From Arthrobotrys musiformis (lineage: Eukaryota > Ascomycota > Orbiliomycetes > Orbiliales > Orbiliaceae): a DNA stretch of 64,000 bases. The notes under the pieces are model-generated. The model was given only the letters and a program-made list of their open reading frames with translations, ran no database searches and was not told where the DNA came from. Positions 23,776 to 34,776 of this stretch are shown here, in pieces; within the stretch, counting starts at the first letter, position 1, and each line of letters begins with the position of its first letter. The position numbers and the translations under genes were made by a program. The stretch lies in NCBI GenBank assembly GCA_036971715.1, contig JAVHJL010000005.1, positions 1,054,001 through 1,118,000 of the forward strand, in the 5' to 3' direction.

Positions 23776-24827
23776 TCATTTCGTTTCCTCGGCACTACCC
23801 CTGACGGCGGGTAACTCTCCATACTGTGCTGCAGAGAGTTCGTATACAGTCGTAGGTTCCATCAACCGCTGCTGCGCGCCTGGTTCCTCAGGGTAAGAAC
23901 CGCCTAATTCTGCTGGCGGAGGGGGGAACATATGCGATGCTTTTCTTCTGGTGAAGGGCCAGAAGCTTTTCTTCTCGGGATCGGTGGGGTCGGTGGCTGT
24001 GTGGTCTGGTGCTACGGGTGGGGTGGAGGGACGTTTTCCGAAGAAGAGGTGGCGGATTATGAGGGCTCCGATGAGGAGGACGGCGATTGAGACGCCTACT
24101 GCTATTCCTGCTTTTGCGCCGGAGGAGAGGCCGGGTGATGGGGTTGAGGAGGTGGAGGTTAGTGGGGGGTCGGAGTCTATGTTGCTTGGGTCGTCGGTTG
24201 AGGTTGCGGATGTTTGGGTGTTTGTTCTGGTGGAGGAGGTTGTGATGGTGCGGACGCGGGTTGAGACTGTGGTTGGGGCGTTTGGGGTGCAGCCGTCGAC
24301 GGAGAAGGAGAGGAAGAAGGCACCGATTGAGGTACACTGGTTTTCGCGGATGGCGGTGGGGTCTTCGGAGCAGTTTTCATCGCTGTAGGCGGATACTGTT
24401 GTTTTTTGGAATTAGTTTCTTGTACGTGTATTATATTTTAAGTTTTTATATGTAGTAGATATAAATCTTGTGTAAGGTCACATCTGGGAACGAGACCAGG
24501 TCACATTGCATTTTTTGGGGGAAATGTATTTTATAATTTTTTAAAGTTGGGGGGTTATTAGGAATTTTATAACATACTGGTGCAACCATGACCCAACAGC
24601 GCCACGGTCAGCGAAGTGGCATTCGCTGTTGCGATTTTATGACATGCCCCGTCGGGCGTGCCGGGCTGCCTGGGCCGCGGACGTACGCTGCAGTCTTCGT
24701 CGGTGTAGGCGTAGATTGAACTTTCGTTACTTGTGTCCTGTCCGAGCGTTGATGTTGTGAAAAGGAGGAGAGAGAAGAGGAGATATGATAGGAGGGTTTG
24801 TAGTCGAGAGCTCCTGATCGGATTCAT
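23776..24827 (-). CDS. Secreted-then-anchored protein with duplicated Cys module and one TM helix
   Basis: Exons 24827..24578 and 24395..23776, 289 aa. Residues 1-30 form a signal peptide (LLSYLLFSLLLFTTSTLGQ). Two copies of a short module follow: residues 38-83 start IYAYTDEDCS and end GHGCT; residues 84-120 start ISAYSDENCS and end VDGCT. Each has an internal Cys, and the intron separates the two copies. Then come a Ser/Thr-rich stalk (about 121-178), a TM helix at about 180-197 (GIAVGVSIAVLLIGALII), and a cytosolic tail with proline runs. This is the architecture of fungal wall-sensor-like or adhesin-like proteins, but no named family is recognised. The 182-nt intron contains a copy of the dispersed motif (24484-24500). 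Confidence 0.75.
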
Positions 24828-27800
24828 TGTGTCTAAATTTTTAGAATATTTTGATTTTATATATTTTTGTATTGTCGGTGAAGTTATAATGGTGTTTATA
24901 TTCGTCCCGTTTGTGAATGGATGTATCCAACCGCTTGTCGAATCTTCCTTCCCGACGTTGATATAAAATGTAAAACCCCCAACTGCAGTCGTAAAAAAAA
25001 GGTGATATCACTTTCGAAAGAAAAATCGAAAGAAGGGTCGGGTAAACAAGCTGAAATATATATTTCCCTGGCGTTTTCCGTTTGGGAATGCAGTCGAGTT
25101 TAAATATCGAAGCCCAATAAGCGTACCCACATCTCAAGGGCCAAGTGAAACCGAGTCGGATGCCGTCTTTTAATTAATACAGTCAACGGGTTATTCCCCG
25201 TAGGGCTTCTTCTTCTCCCTTAAAAAATCTATCCCACCCCTTCCAAAAAGCGTATACGGAGAAAGAAGGAAAATAGAGTCGTAGAAGGTATTGTTTTCGA
25301 GGTCAATTGCTTTATATATATATCACTATTTATGTAAATAGTTATATATAAATTCTACCCTAAGCCCAGCTTGTCAAAAGTAATCCTCCTAGAAAAAAAA
25401 CTTTGTGGATAAATATAAAAAAAGAATTGGACCAAAAAAATACTTGGAACCGACGGGCTGCTTTTGAGGTGATTCTCTCCTACTTAAAGGGTACCAGCTC
25501 CAACAGGAGAAACAAAAAATAGAGAGAAGAAGAAACAGACAGGTTTTATTGGATCATTGGGGGGCGCCAGCCAGCCGGTGAGGAGGTGGTGTAAGACCGC
25601 TAGGTTAGGCTAGAAGTAACTGCAAGGAGCACACCGGGGTGGTTTTTGGGGGGCGACAGGGACGGGAAACTTGGCTCATTCTTATCTGCACCTACCTTAT
25701 CTGTCTATTAGGACCTCGAGTCAACTCCAAACAAAGAAAAAGACCAACAGAAAGAGCAAGGAAAAATTTCAATTAACGAATTTCAGCCGCATGAGACTCG
25801 AACTACTAGGCATCGGAAATGAAAAAAAGAAGGAGGAAGAATGAATTAAAATACAAATCATCCAATGGTTCGACGTGAATCCGGGGTTTGGGGTTGGTTG
25901 GTTTAGTCGTTTGAGTAATCGAATAAATATCGTGTCGGCGTGTGCTACGGCCGGAAAGGAAAAACTGTTGGACAGGGCTTTTCAGATGATATTCACCACC
26001 CTTCCCACCAGAACCTTTTGCAAACCGACTTGGTTTATTGATTGGGAGACCAAGGCGAGGCCGAGGGTAAATTGGGGGGTTGCCAGCCTGCCTGACCACC
26101 ATTTTAGAAATTATACGTGCTAGTCAACTAATGTATGTAAGTACGTATACATGTACATACGTCGTGCATCCGACAGCAGCGATTTTGTTACATGCAGCGC
26201 CAGGATTGGAATTGCGATTCCCGCGGCCGTTCGTCGAGTCGTCGTTGACATCTGGCCGGCGCCGGGGTGGGCGGCCGGTGGAGCGTGTTTATATTAAATG
26301 CTTATGGTTTTTCTGACATATAACTGGACAGTTTTATGAACCCCGCCTGTAATTCTGTTTTCGAATGTGCTTTGACTGCAGAATTCAAGGTCCGACTTAT
26401 TTATCCAGTTTGCAAGGACCCTAGACTTACAATACCAGAATGTCGGATTTCGAAAGGTCTTCTCTTGGTGGTCTGTGTCTGTGAGGGCTTCCCTAGCTCG
26501 CATTTTTTTTTTTTCTTGTGCTGTGCGTATGCGTGCATGGGAAGCTGCAGATATTTGAATGCAAGCGCGTGGGGTTTTCTGCTTGGCCCTGGATGCGCAT
26601 GGGGTACGAGAATTGCGAGGAAGATCCTTGGCTGTTGATTTTTTTCCTCAAATTGTATCACTTAATTCCATGCCTGTTAGCTTGGGTAGCAGCCTTGGGG
26701 TTAGTTAAAAAGCTTGAATCGTCGAGGCCGAAATTTCGAGCTCCACATGCCAGTTGCGGGATATGAAGGCCGTTGGCGATTGGAAATTGAAGTTTCGCGG
26801 TTCGCGAACGATATGCCGGGAACCAGTCTTCCAACTCCACAGTGCTACGTATGTCAGTCAGCAATTGTTTTCATGAAATTTGATCATGATATTAGGGCCA
26901 TGATCAGGTGTAGCGGATTTCTAGTTCAAGCCGGCGATGGATCGGTGGGCGGCCGGGTAGTCGGCATACACGGACGGATATCTGAATTAGTTGGATGGAC
27001 TGCATGCTCCAGCGCAGAGCAGGGCTCATGCGACTGTTATGAAACACGGACCGACCGCCGCAGAGCCGCATTTTGAGATTCCACCCAGTCATGTCGAGGG
27101 CTTGAGAATTCCAAGATCGGGGTTAAAACATACTTCTTGCCTATATATCTATATATATCTATTTATCTATTTATTTATAAAATAGCACTGCGCATGCATA
27201 GACGCCTATCGATATGCAGGTTTATAAATTCACATTCGGGGATCTGATTATCCCTCATGCCTTCGCGGGAGACTATCGTACTATATCGTTGTGCATCAAC
27301 GCCGTGATATTAATGCGCGGAGAATACTGGGAACCATGTTTCGTCTCATGTGAAAGTGTTTCTCGATCTTTGTTACATAATGCAATTAATTGCGAACGCA
27401 GGATCTCCAGCCTTGTGCTATTATCGCATCCTAGTTAGCTTTGAAATTTGAGTCTGGGAATGAGACTACTAGTTTGAGTCCATCGAGATGCAAGCGAATC
27501 TAGTTTACACAGTATATGTTCCCAGTACCGTGCATACCTGCTTCCTTACTTACGTATAGTGTACTCTATACGTTGCTGCGAAGTTGAACGTCGGGCTGCG
27601 GTCGGTTTAAGCTTTTCCTAGTGAACTTTAGCACGGACTGAAAGCGTGCAATCCCTACGTAAACATCCACCCATCCCATCCTCCCATACCTGTGTTGCGG
27701 AAGGTCTTGAATTAGGTAATTATAAGTGCCCAGTTCTTATATAGCTATATCTTGGAGTATGAGATTGAGATGTCGTCGGTGCTGTAATTTTGAGAAGTAG

Positions 27801-28928
27801 ATATGTAAACACTGATGAGTTAGAAGGTATCATATATATATCATATGGATTAAGTAGAAGTGTGGCTAACCCGGCTGGATACTTAAGTACGTAAAAGCCG
27901 TGACCGCGCGAGATGCATAATTCCTGGGAGGTGGGGTGATAAGCTCAGTGCAACGAGACTCGATCCGGCCGACGGACAGCCGTTTGCTATATTTGCTATA
28001 CACTCTTATTCTGACCTGGACGTTCGGGAGTTTGTGTGTCCATATTGTTTATCAGTATTACCATCGAAGTATCTGTGGTTGGGTGGTTGACATCTTATTG
28101 TGGTGCAGCCGGTGAGCCCCGCGTTTTGATTCACTTTCGGGAGCTTCGTCGTCACCGTCACAATCACAATCATCAATCATCAACCAACTCTCAACATCAA
28201 CACCACAAGAGCCTCGCCACGCTTTATAGATATAAGGCAATTTGAAACCAACTGGCGATATTGGATTTTTGATATCCTCAAGGGTATAGCTGCTAGCTGT
28301 TCCCTGATCTCTGGTAGGTGCACTTGGTTAATGTTCTGCACTGCACTGCTTCCTTTTATGGTTCCGCAGCCCTTCCGGGATTAGCTTGGATCCTCATCAA
28401 GTAAAACGCAACAACGAGTCAACGGTCAAGAGAGATCCTGCGGTAGCTGGCAGCCTTTAATTTGATTTATCGATTCACCATCGTCCTCGGAACTTCGACT
28501 TCAAGCTGCTTTGGCCTCCTTGATTAGCTTCACGTCCCGTATCGGCTTGGACAAGTATCCTCTTCGCTTCATATCTGTTGCTCTTTTCCCCTCGGAGCTT
28601 GTTCGTCAGCCCTGTCTGCCCATCCGTCTGTCAGTTTGGCGGGGTATCGCTGGCTGTCCCCCTCAAACTATCTCATGGGCGTAGTAAGGCTCATGGCCAC
28701 TCGCAGCACCTAATCCAGGTCCCGCAAGTGAACCATCACCTTTCAATCGTAGCATCAACGTTCAACTCCTCTTTTTTTGTTCTTTTTGCCTTTTGTCAAA
28801 AGATTCCGAATATTCCACTTAGTAAGCTCCCTGCCACTTGTCGTACATTCCAGTTCCATCCATCCGCTTGCCTGCCTGCCTGCACTCTTCAAGTGAATTC
28901 GAATGCGTTCGTGGGACGGCTGCCCACT
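24828..28928. other. Longest gene-free stretch in the window
   Basis: 4.1 kb with many short frames but none with recognisable product, codon bias or splice structure. It is AT-rich with A-tracts to about 25500. A TATC/TATT-rich microsatellite-like stretch lies at about 27140-27180. One motif copy is at 27454-27468. The final ~350 bp before 28929 are open in the downstream gene's frame but lack an ATG and look like a leader. Confidence 0.5.
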
Positions 28929-31532
28929 ATGACTCCAGACGAGGCTTCCAAACTAACGCCCCGCCAACAACTCCATAGGATTCCCTACGATCACGAAGCC
29001 CTGAACCACGGTCAGGACTTCACTCCGTATACTTCGATGTCTAAGAAAAGTCGCAAGATGATTTCCCATCCGGACGATAGCGATGACGGCCTCCTGGGCG
29101 AGAGTACCTACGAAATACTTTCGGATCTCTCTATCCCAAGTCACTCGGATGACGACGACGACCTGTCGTCCCTTGCCTCCCTCGCCGAAGACACAGGCGA
29201 TGAAGACGAGGTAGGCGACAGTGACGAACAGGAGTTTCTTTTCCCAAATCCTAATTCTGAAATTCCAAAGGAAAATGCCGCCGATGACCTTCAAAGTTCA
29301 ACATATCCCGAGTCCGTCCCCGATGTCCCTGACACAATCGAGTCTGCCGGTATACCTTCTTATACCGGTCTGGACCAACACGAGCCCCCTACAATTCACA
29401 GCGTAGTGAGTGATGACTCGCTCGAGGACGTTACCATCCGTTTCGACGAAAGCCTCGCATCTTCGGGGTCTCAGGCAACATTATCCTATGATCTCTACAA
29501 GTTTCCGAGCGAAGAGTTCAATGAAGTTGTGGCCGGTTCTTCCGCCCCAGAGGATGTGGATAATCTATACTCCCTTCTTCGGTGTTCCCTAGCGGCTGAC
29601 CCTCTCAGCGTCAAGGATACTTTCCGCGTTCTCTATGTCGGTCATGAATCAGCTAAAGACGAAATATTCAGGAAAATCGGTGCCGCTTTGGTTGTATCTA
29701 CATCCTATGAAAGTCTTGAAGATTCTAAATCCTCAGCTCGGTTTAATGTCGTCCCAGTTACATCGTTTGGCAATTCTTCCTCGACACCAGACGTTGAACT
29801 CGTCGAATCGTTCGGGTTGGAGATGGCAGTGGACACCTGTGCCTTTGCATATCCCTCGAACGATAGCACGGACCTCGACACATTGTCTCTAGTTATCAAG
29901 CCAAGGATGCTTGTTCGATCACGCAAGGCCGGGGCTGGTTACAAGCTCGACAAGCTAGAGGCCCCAGGCTGGAGATTGCCCGATCTTGCCATCTTTTACT
30001 GCGAAGCTAACGACGATGCCCGCCAGCGTGCCACCCGGTCGTGTGCCCGTGCCTTCCTTTCCCGTCATGGCGTTCCTTTCATTGCTATATCCGATAAGAA
30101 GCTCTACAAATCGACCGAAGAATTTGATATCGACTACCAGGCCCTTCACATAGCGATCGAAACACGCAAGACGGCTGATGATGGAAGGAAGCTAAGAGAA
30201 GTCTACAAGGAGCTCCCAGTGGATGTGCATAGCTTCATCAATATTGACGTACAGCAGCTCAGCAGAAACCTGGCTACTATCGTTAAACAGCGGGATGAAG
30301 ATGAAGACCGTTCGATGACGAAGAGCGTGACGATTTGGGATAAGTTTCGAGAAATCATCGAAGCCTTCGAGGGAAGATCACAGGACCACGTCCTCAACCT
30401 GGGAATCGCTATCTTTGGTGGATTGCTGTTGAGCACTGTGTGCTTAGTACTCTCTTTTGCGTTCGTTTCTTTCTTGAAGCCTTCTGCTGCTGTACAGACC
30501 AGCACTTCATTGATATCACAAATCCAAACCTCACCTACAACAACAACCAAGGCTCAGGTTTCTACAAGTTTGAGCGTCTACACTTCAACTTCTACCACGA
30601 GCCTTTCCATAGCAAAGAATACGACACCCTCGTCCGCTTCAACGAAACCCAAGAGTTCTACCTCCACATCCTCACTCCCAAAAGTTTCGTCGAAGACACC
30701 CTCGAGTATTATGACCACCGGTATTACATCGTTGAGTGTTACTGACATTCCATCGCTCCCTGCCAACGAATCAAACGAGTTTGCCTTATATACGATCAGC
30801 GATGGTCATATCATTCTTCGGTCCCCAGCCAAGTTCGCATCCCTGAGATGGCGCCCGAAGTTGATTGTCCACGTTAAGAGAAGGAATCAGACCGTCCCTG
30901 TTGAGGTTGTTACACTATTCCGTGGAGTCTATGCTGTCAAGATGGACTTGAGCGAGGCATGGGGTGTCTTGAACATCACCGTCAAAACGGAGAGCAAGCC
31001 AATCATCAACCAGTCTTTCGCCCTCGACCTCGGAAACCCATGGCTGAGCACAGTAGCTTGGAAGCGATCTATGTTGGCGACATCCTCAGACTTGCGAAAG
31101 GCAGTCAACAAAGCTTCGTCGAAGGCAAATGTCTACGCCCAGAAGATCCAGGAGACTAGCAAGCAGCAAATCGATATGCGCAAGAAAGACGTGAAGTATT
31201 TGCAAACAGAGGCCGTCAAGCTCCACAAAGAATTTTCAAAGCAGTCTAAGGTTGCAAAGAAGACAGTCGAATCCCAACTCAAGCTCTGGAAGAATGGGTT
31301 CGATGATTTGAAAATCGATGACTACTTCGATCGAAAGGCCCTTAGGAAATACGAAGACCAGCTTAAGCAGCAAGTCAAAAAGGCTCGTAAGAACGCCAGC
31401 AGACTCTGGATCCGCGCTAGCGCCGCTAGGAGGATTGCTAAGCATAGAGCTTCGAAGGCCTCGAAGCAATCGTTCTTCTGTGCCAAGAAGGGGAGGAAGG
31501 GGAAGACTGGAAAGTGTAAGAATAGTAGATAG
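28929..31532 (+). CDS. Large single-exon membrane protein, unrecognised
   Basis: 867 aa from ATG 28929 (MTPDEASKLTPRQQ). The frame is open for 351 nt upstream, but that part begins with no ATG and reads as low-complexity leader. Parts in order: an acidic Ser/Asp region around residues 71-102; a soluble region about 200-480 with hydrophobic strands such as FRVLYVGHESAKDEIF and LPDLAIFYCEANDDARQRATRS that suggest an alpha/beta fold; one TM helix at about 488-517 (LNLGIAIFGGLLLSTVCLVLSFAF); a Ser/Thr-rich stretch to about 610; a beta-rich segment (IILRSPAKFASLRWRPKLIVHVKR); then a Lys-rich, probably coiled-coil tail ending in a CAKKGRKGKTGKC motif. Topology and role are unknown. No introns, unlike most neighbours. 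Confidence 0.68.
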   Translation: MTPDEASKLTPRQQLHRIPYDHEALNHGQDFTPYTSMSKKSRKMISHPDDSDDGLLGESTYEILSDLSIPSHSDDDDDLSSLASLAEDTGDEDEVGDSDEQEFLFPNPNSEIPKENAADDLQSSTYPESVPDVPDTIESAGIPSYTGLDQHEPPTIHSVVSDDSLEDVTIRFDESLASSGSQATLSYDLYKFPSEEFNEVVAGSSAPEDVDNLYSLLRCSLAADPLSVKDTFRVLYVGHESAKDEIFRKIGAALVVSTSYESLEDSKSSARFNVVPVTSFGNSSSTPDVELVESFGLEMAVDTCAFAYPSNDSTDLDTLSLVIKPRMLVRSRKAGAGYKLDKLEAPGWRLPDLAIFYCEANDDARQRATRSCARAFLSRHGVPFIAISDKKLYKSTEEFDIDYQALHIAIETRKTADDGRKLREVYKELPVDVHSFINIDVQQLSRNLATIVKQRDEDEDRSMTKSVTIWDKFREIIEAFEGRSQDHVLNLGIAIFGGLLLSTVCLVLSFAFVSFLKPSAAVQTSTSLISQIQTSPTTTTKAQVSTSLSVYTSTSTTSLSIAKNTTPSSASTKPKSSTSTSSLPKVSSKTPSSIMTTGITSLSVTDIPSLPANESNEFALYTISDGHIILRSPAKFASLRWRPKLIVHVKRRNQTVPVEVVTLFRGVYAVKMDLSEAWGVLNITVKTESKPIINQSFALDLGNPWLSTVAWKRSMLATSSDLRKAVNKASSKANVYAQKIQETSKQQIDMRKKDVKYLQTEAVKLHKEFSKQSKVAKKTVESQLKLWKNGFDDLKIDDYFDRKALRKYEDQLKQQVKKARKNASRLWIRASAARRIAKHRASKASKQSFFCAKKGRKGKTGKCKNSR

Positions 31533-32996
31533 GATCTATTACTCCGACGTTTCCGTCGAGCCGTCGGCTAGTGGGTTTTTTCCCTTCTGCGCTTTCCCGA
31601 CCTATCCTCCATTCCCCTCCGTCCTGTAGGCCTTTTATAACTGCTCTTTACCTCCTTATTATTTTGTTTTTCTCACTTTTTTTTCTCTGAAAATCCCACC
31701 AGCTTATATTCTGGTAATATGCTTTGCACAATCGCCGCTTTTTTTTGCGCCTGCTTTAATTATCTGATTTACAAAATATGATGGGCGTATAAATACACGT
31801 CGCCGTCGTACAGAATGGAGTGCGTTTTTTCTCTCTTGCGATTTAACGGATGGAAATGGAAGGGGTGGGAAAGGCTTAAGGATGGGGGGGCAACTGGGAA
31901 TTTGTTTCGGCGCAGCTGGGAAAGGGAGGGATCTATTTATTTCTTTGCTTTGTATTGTTTTTGCTATGATACTCTCTCATACAGTGTTCTTCTGTCTACC
32001 CGGGATACTGGTCGGTTTTGGTGTTATAATGGATTTTTATTTTTATTTTTATTTTTTTTTACTAATGTGCCTCGAGCTCGCCACCGTATTCTTCGTAGTA
32101 GCTTAGTGGACGATATATACCCTTAGACTCTGTCGAGTGGAATAGAATGGACCAATCAAGTATTGTTATTTTGCGGTCGAAGTCGGCTATTGAAGATAGT
32201 ATGTGGGGAGCTTGGGAGGGATCTAGATCCTGACGATCTATGCACGCGCGAACCTCCCCTCCAAAATTAAAATGCAAAGATGAAGAAAATTCGAATTTAA
32301 ATAACTTGAATTTTCAGCAAACGATTTTTAAATTTTGCCCCACCCAACAATCTTGCACCCAATGTTAATCTTGCCAATTTGGAAGATATCTAAATTCGAA
32401 TATAATTGGCGTCGGCAAGAATTGGGGGTAATGATCTAGACCTACCAAAAGCACATATTTGTACGTACATATATTCAGATCGGGTATCATATATTATGAT
32501 ATCATGCATTATCGGTATCACGATGTAGTCAGTAATATAACACTCTCGATCTAGTAATATACGTAATAGCTCGTATCGTGAATTCAGGTTGCGTGTTTTG
32601 AGACCTTAATTGCTTTAAAGCTTTAAGTTGTGTTTGGATTTTTCTCAGATCGACCGATACGTACCTATATACATGTACAATCAGACACAGTAGCATCTGG
32701 TTTACAAGTGGTCTTGGGTTTACAAGATAATATACAATCCTCATTATCTCCCCGAAGAAATAAATTCTGATGACATCCCCCAAACCTAGAAACCGAAATA
32801 TCCGGAGCCACACATATAACGGCTTACCTACGTTCCTTTATTGCGAGGGCCCTCAACAGCGGAATATAGTCTCCCAACCAAACTGTGATCGGGATACGCG
32901 CGTCAATTTATCACAATATACCTCCCTTTTTGATAAAATAAAGACTTCAAGGCTTCGAATTCGTCACGTAACAGCTGAAGCACAATAACTGTAGCC
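31533..32996. other. Intergenic region
   Basis: About 1.5 kb, T-rich at first, AT-rich later, with no supported gene. Degenerate motif copies (CTGGTTTACAAG and GGGTTTACAAGATAA) occur at 32697-32730, upstream of the membrane-protein paralogue. Confidence 0.45.
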
Positions 32997-33573
32997 ATGG
33001 TGGACATGGTCGATGAGGGCCTGGGGCTTGAAACCGGTATAATTCTATTCAGTTGTTATAATTTGTACATCCAATCTAATATATACAAAAGCTGTAACCC
33101 AGCATAGCAAACTACCTCCACGGCCTCGGTTCGGCCCAGAAGCTGTCGACTCCGCATCATCAGAAAAAGCGAAGCTCAAAAGTCTAGATTCAGCTAACCC
33201 ACGTCAATCCAACGCTTGTGAGCTGGAGCGCTCTACCGAAAAGAGTCTCGACACCGATCCCGAGGAGCTTATGAGCTTTCCCGCCGTATTTGGAATATTC
33301 GCAGGGTTTGCTGTAATATACATGACTACTGATACTCTCTTGGATGCTTCAAGTTTTGACTATGACTTGGATCGTATCTGGTTGTATTACATCGCTGGTG
33401 TGCTGATTGCTATACAGTGTTTTTTTGTCCTCGGTGGGTTGGTGTTCGGAAGGACTCGAGTTAAATGGCTTGCAATGAGGGCGGCTGCGTTTTATGTTAG
33501 TATGATTCTCACCACGAAGCCAGTGAGCTATTTGGGGGCGTTCGGGCCCCGGCATATGAGGCGCATTAAATAA
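32997..33573 (+). CDS. Small three-helix membrane protein (paralogue of 14218-14843)
   Basis: Exons 32997..33036 (40 nt) and 33092..33573, 173 aa. The first exon encodes MVDMVDEGLGLET, one-for-one with the paralogue, and the acceptor AAAAG and phase are identical. The soluble head (to about residue 95) is Ser/Glu-rich and diverged. Three hydrophobic segments follow: FPAVFGIFAGFAVIYM, IAGVLIAIQCFFVLGGLVFG and AMRAAAFYVSMILTT, with DRIWLYYIAG between the first two. It lies about 18 kb from its paralogue and on the opposite strand. Function unknown. Confidence 0.6.
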
Positions 33574-34164
33574 TTCGGCTTTTTGGCCTGGCCTGGGTTT
33601 GTTTTTGTGATGCTGGGCCGTGGAATTCGAAGCTGTGGATATGCACACTTCATGAATTCATTATGGCCCCCTTTTATTGACTTTAACGTTATATAACCAT
33701 GACTAAAGTTTCGTCATTAGCATTTTGTATTTACAATTTAAGCATTCAGCTGGATCTTAGAGTCAGTCTCGCTACAAAGAGGCAGTTCATAATTTGATTG
33801 ATTTTAATCGACTCCCTTAAATTGGAGTTTATCAAATGAATCTAGAGTACACTTACGATGACCGCCATGTTGAGGATTGCATGAATTTGGGGCCGGCTAT
33901 CAGTTCCACTACACGTTTGATTTCGAGACTGGCTAGTTACTCACTTGGCGTGATGGTCAGTGATTCCCGATAGATCATCCTGAAAACACCCATATATACC
34001 TACTTCTTGTAGATATATACGGTATAAATGCATAAAATGAATATGTATATAAAGCCACGATGATGGCCAGTCTTCTGCTTTTCTCATCACAGCTATACAG
34101 CTCTTCAAAATTCACACCTAACATCAAATCTTGAGAGTATTAATTTACTCTTTCTTCCCGACTA
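33574..34164. other. Intergenic region
   Basis: About 0.6 kb, AT-rich, with no supported gene. Confidence 0.45.
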
Positions 34165-34399
34165 ATGCCATTCGATCTTGTCATCTTCGGGAGGCGCTAC
34201 AGAGAATTCAAGAACCTCAGGCCGGAGCCCCACGCCGAAATTGTCAATCTATCCACAGTGGCAGGCCTAGTAACTGGTGGGTAAGGTTGAACTGGTGTTG
34301 TCCACTGTTGCATTCCCACACATACTGTGCAGGGAGCCAAACATTAGGAGCTTTCCATCTTGGGAAAGATGGGAAAAAAACCCCTCCACCAATGACTAA
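34165..34399 (+). CDS. Possible 60-aa protein, weakly supported
   Basis: Two-exon model 34165..34280 and 34333..34399. The donor GG|GTAAGG is strong, the acceptor GTGCAG is good, and the 52-nt intron is of normal size, giving a 60-residue product starting MPFDLVIFGRRYREFKNL. Nothing in it is recognisable. It could equally be an upstream leader region of YRB1, whose start lies 377 bp further on. A second candidate, an ATG at 34391 with a GTATGT donor near 34520, overlaps the same area. Treat as a lead only. Confidence 0.25.
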
Positions 34400-34776
34400 G
34401 CCAGATCCATCCTCATCCAAACAACACCCCACTCTTGTAGCTTACAACCCCCCATACGACCTCAAGAACATCACCATATCCCGGCCCATTCCCTATTGGT
34501 CCAGCTTCAACCGCCCTCAAGTATGTCACCTCTCCGTTACCCCCAGCGCTTGGATCGCTTTCTCCCTCCTGCAGTACAGGCTGCCCCGCCGCCGTTGTTT
34601 TCTGGTGGAGGGGGGGAGACCGACCCTAAAAATTATTATGAAAAACTTTGCGGGAGCTTTGTATTAAAGCTCGTTACTAACCGCCCAACGCCTTCTGGCT
34701 TTTTTTTCCTCCGTTAGAAACCTCCCATTCACGCTTTCATCCGAAAACTTCACAAATACCTTCCAGATCATCAACC
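34400..34776. other. YRB1 upstream region
   Basis: 377 bp before the YRB1 start, C-rich, with open but unrecognised frames and plausible splice signals (donor near 34520, acceptor CTCCTGCAG near 34573). Possibly a spliced 5' leader of YRB1. Confidence 0.4.

Noticed and set aside
26714..27076. 120-codon frame in the 4-kb gap
   Set aside because: Overlapped by other frames in both strands; no motif or conserved-looking segment.
28578..28928. 117-codon in-frame extension of the large membrane protein
   Set aside because: Begins at TTG, has no ATG, and translates as Pro/Cys/Ser-rich leader-like sequence.
34131..34667. 178-codon frame before YRB1
   Set aside because: Starts without ATG and crosses strong splice signals that would interrupt it; probably leader sequence.
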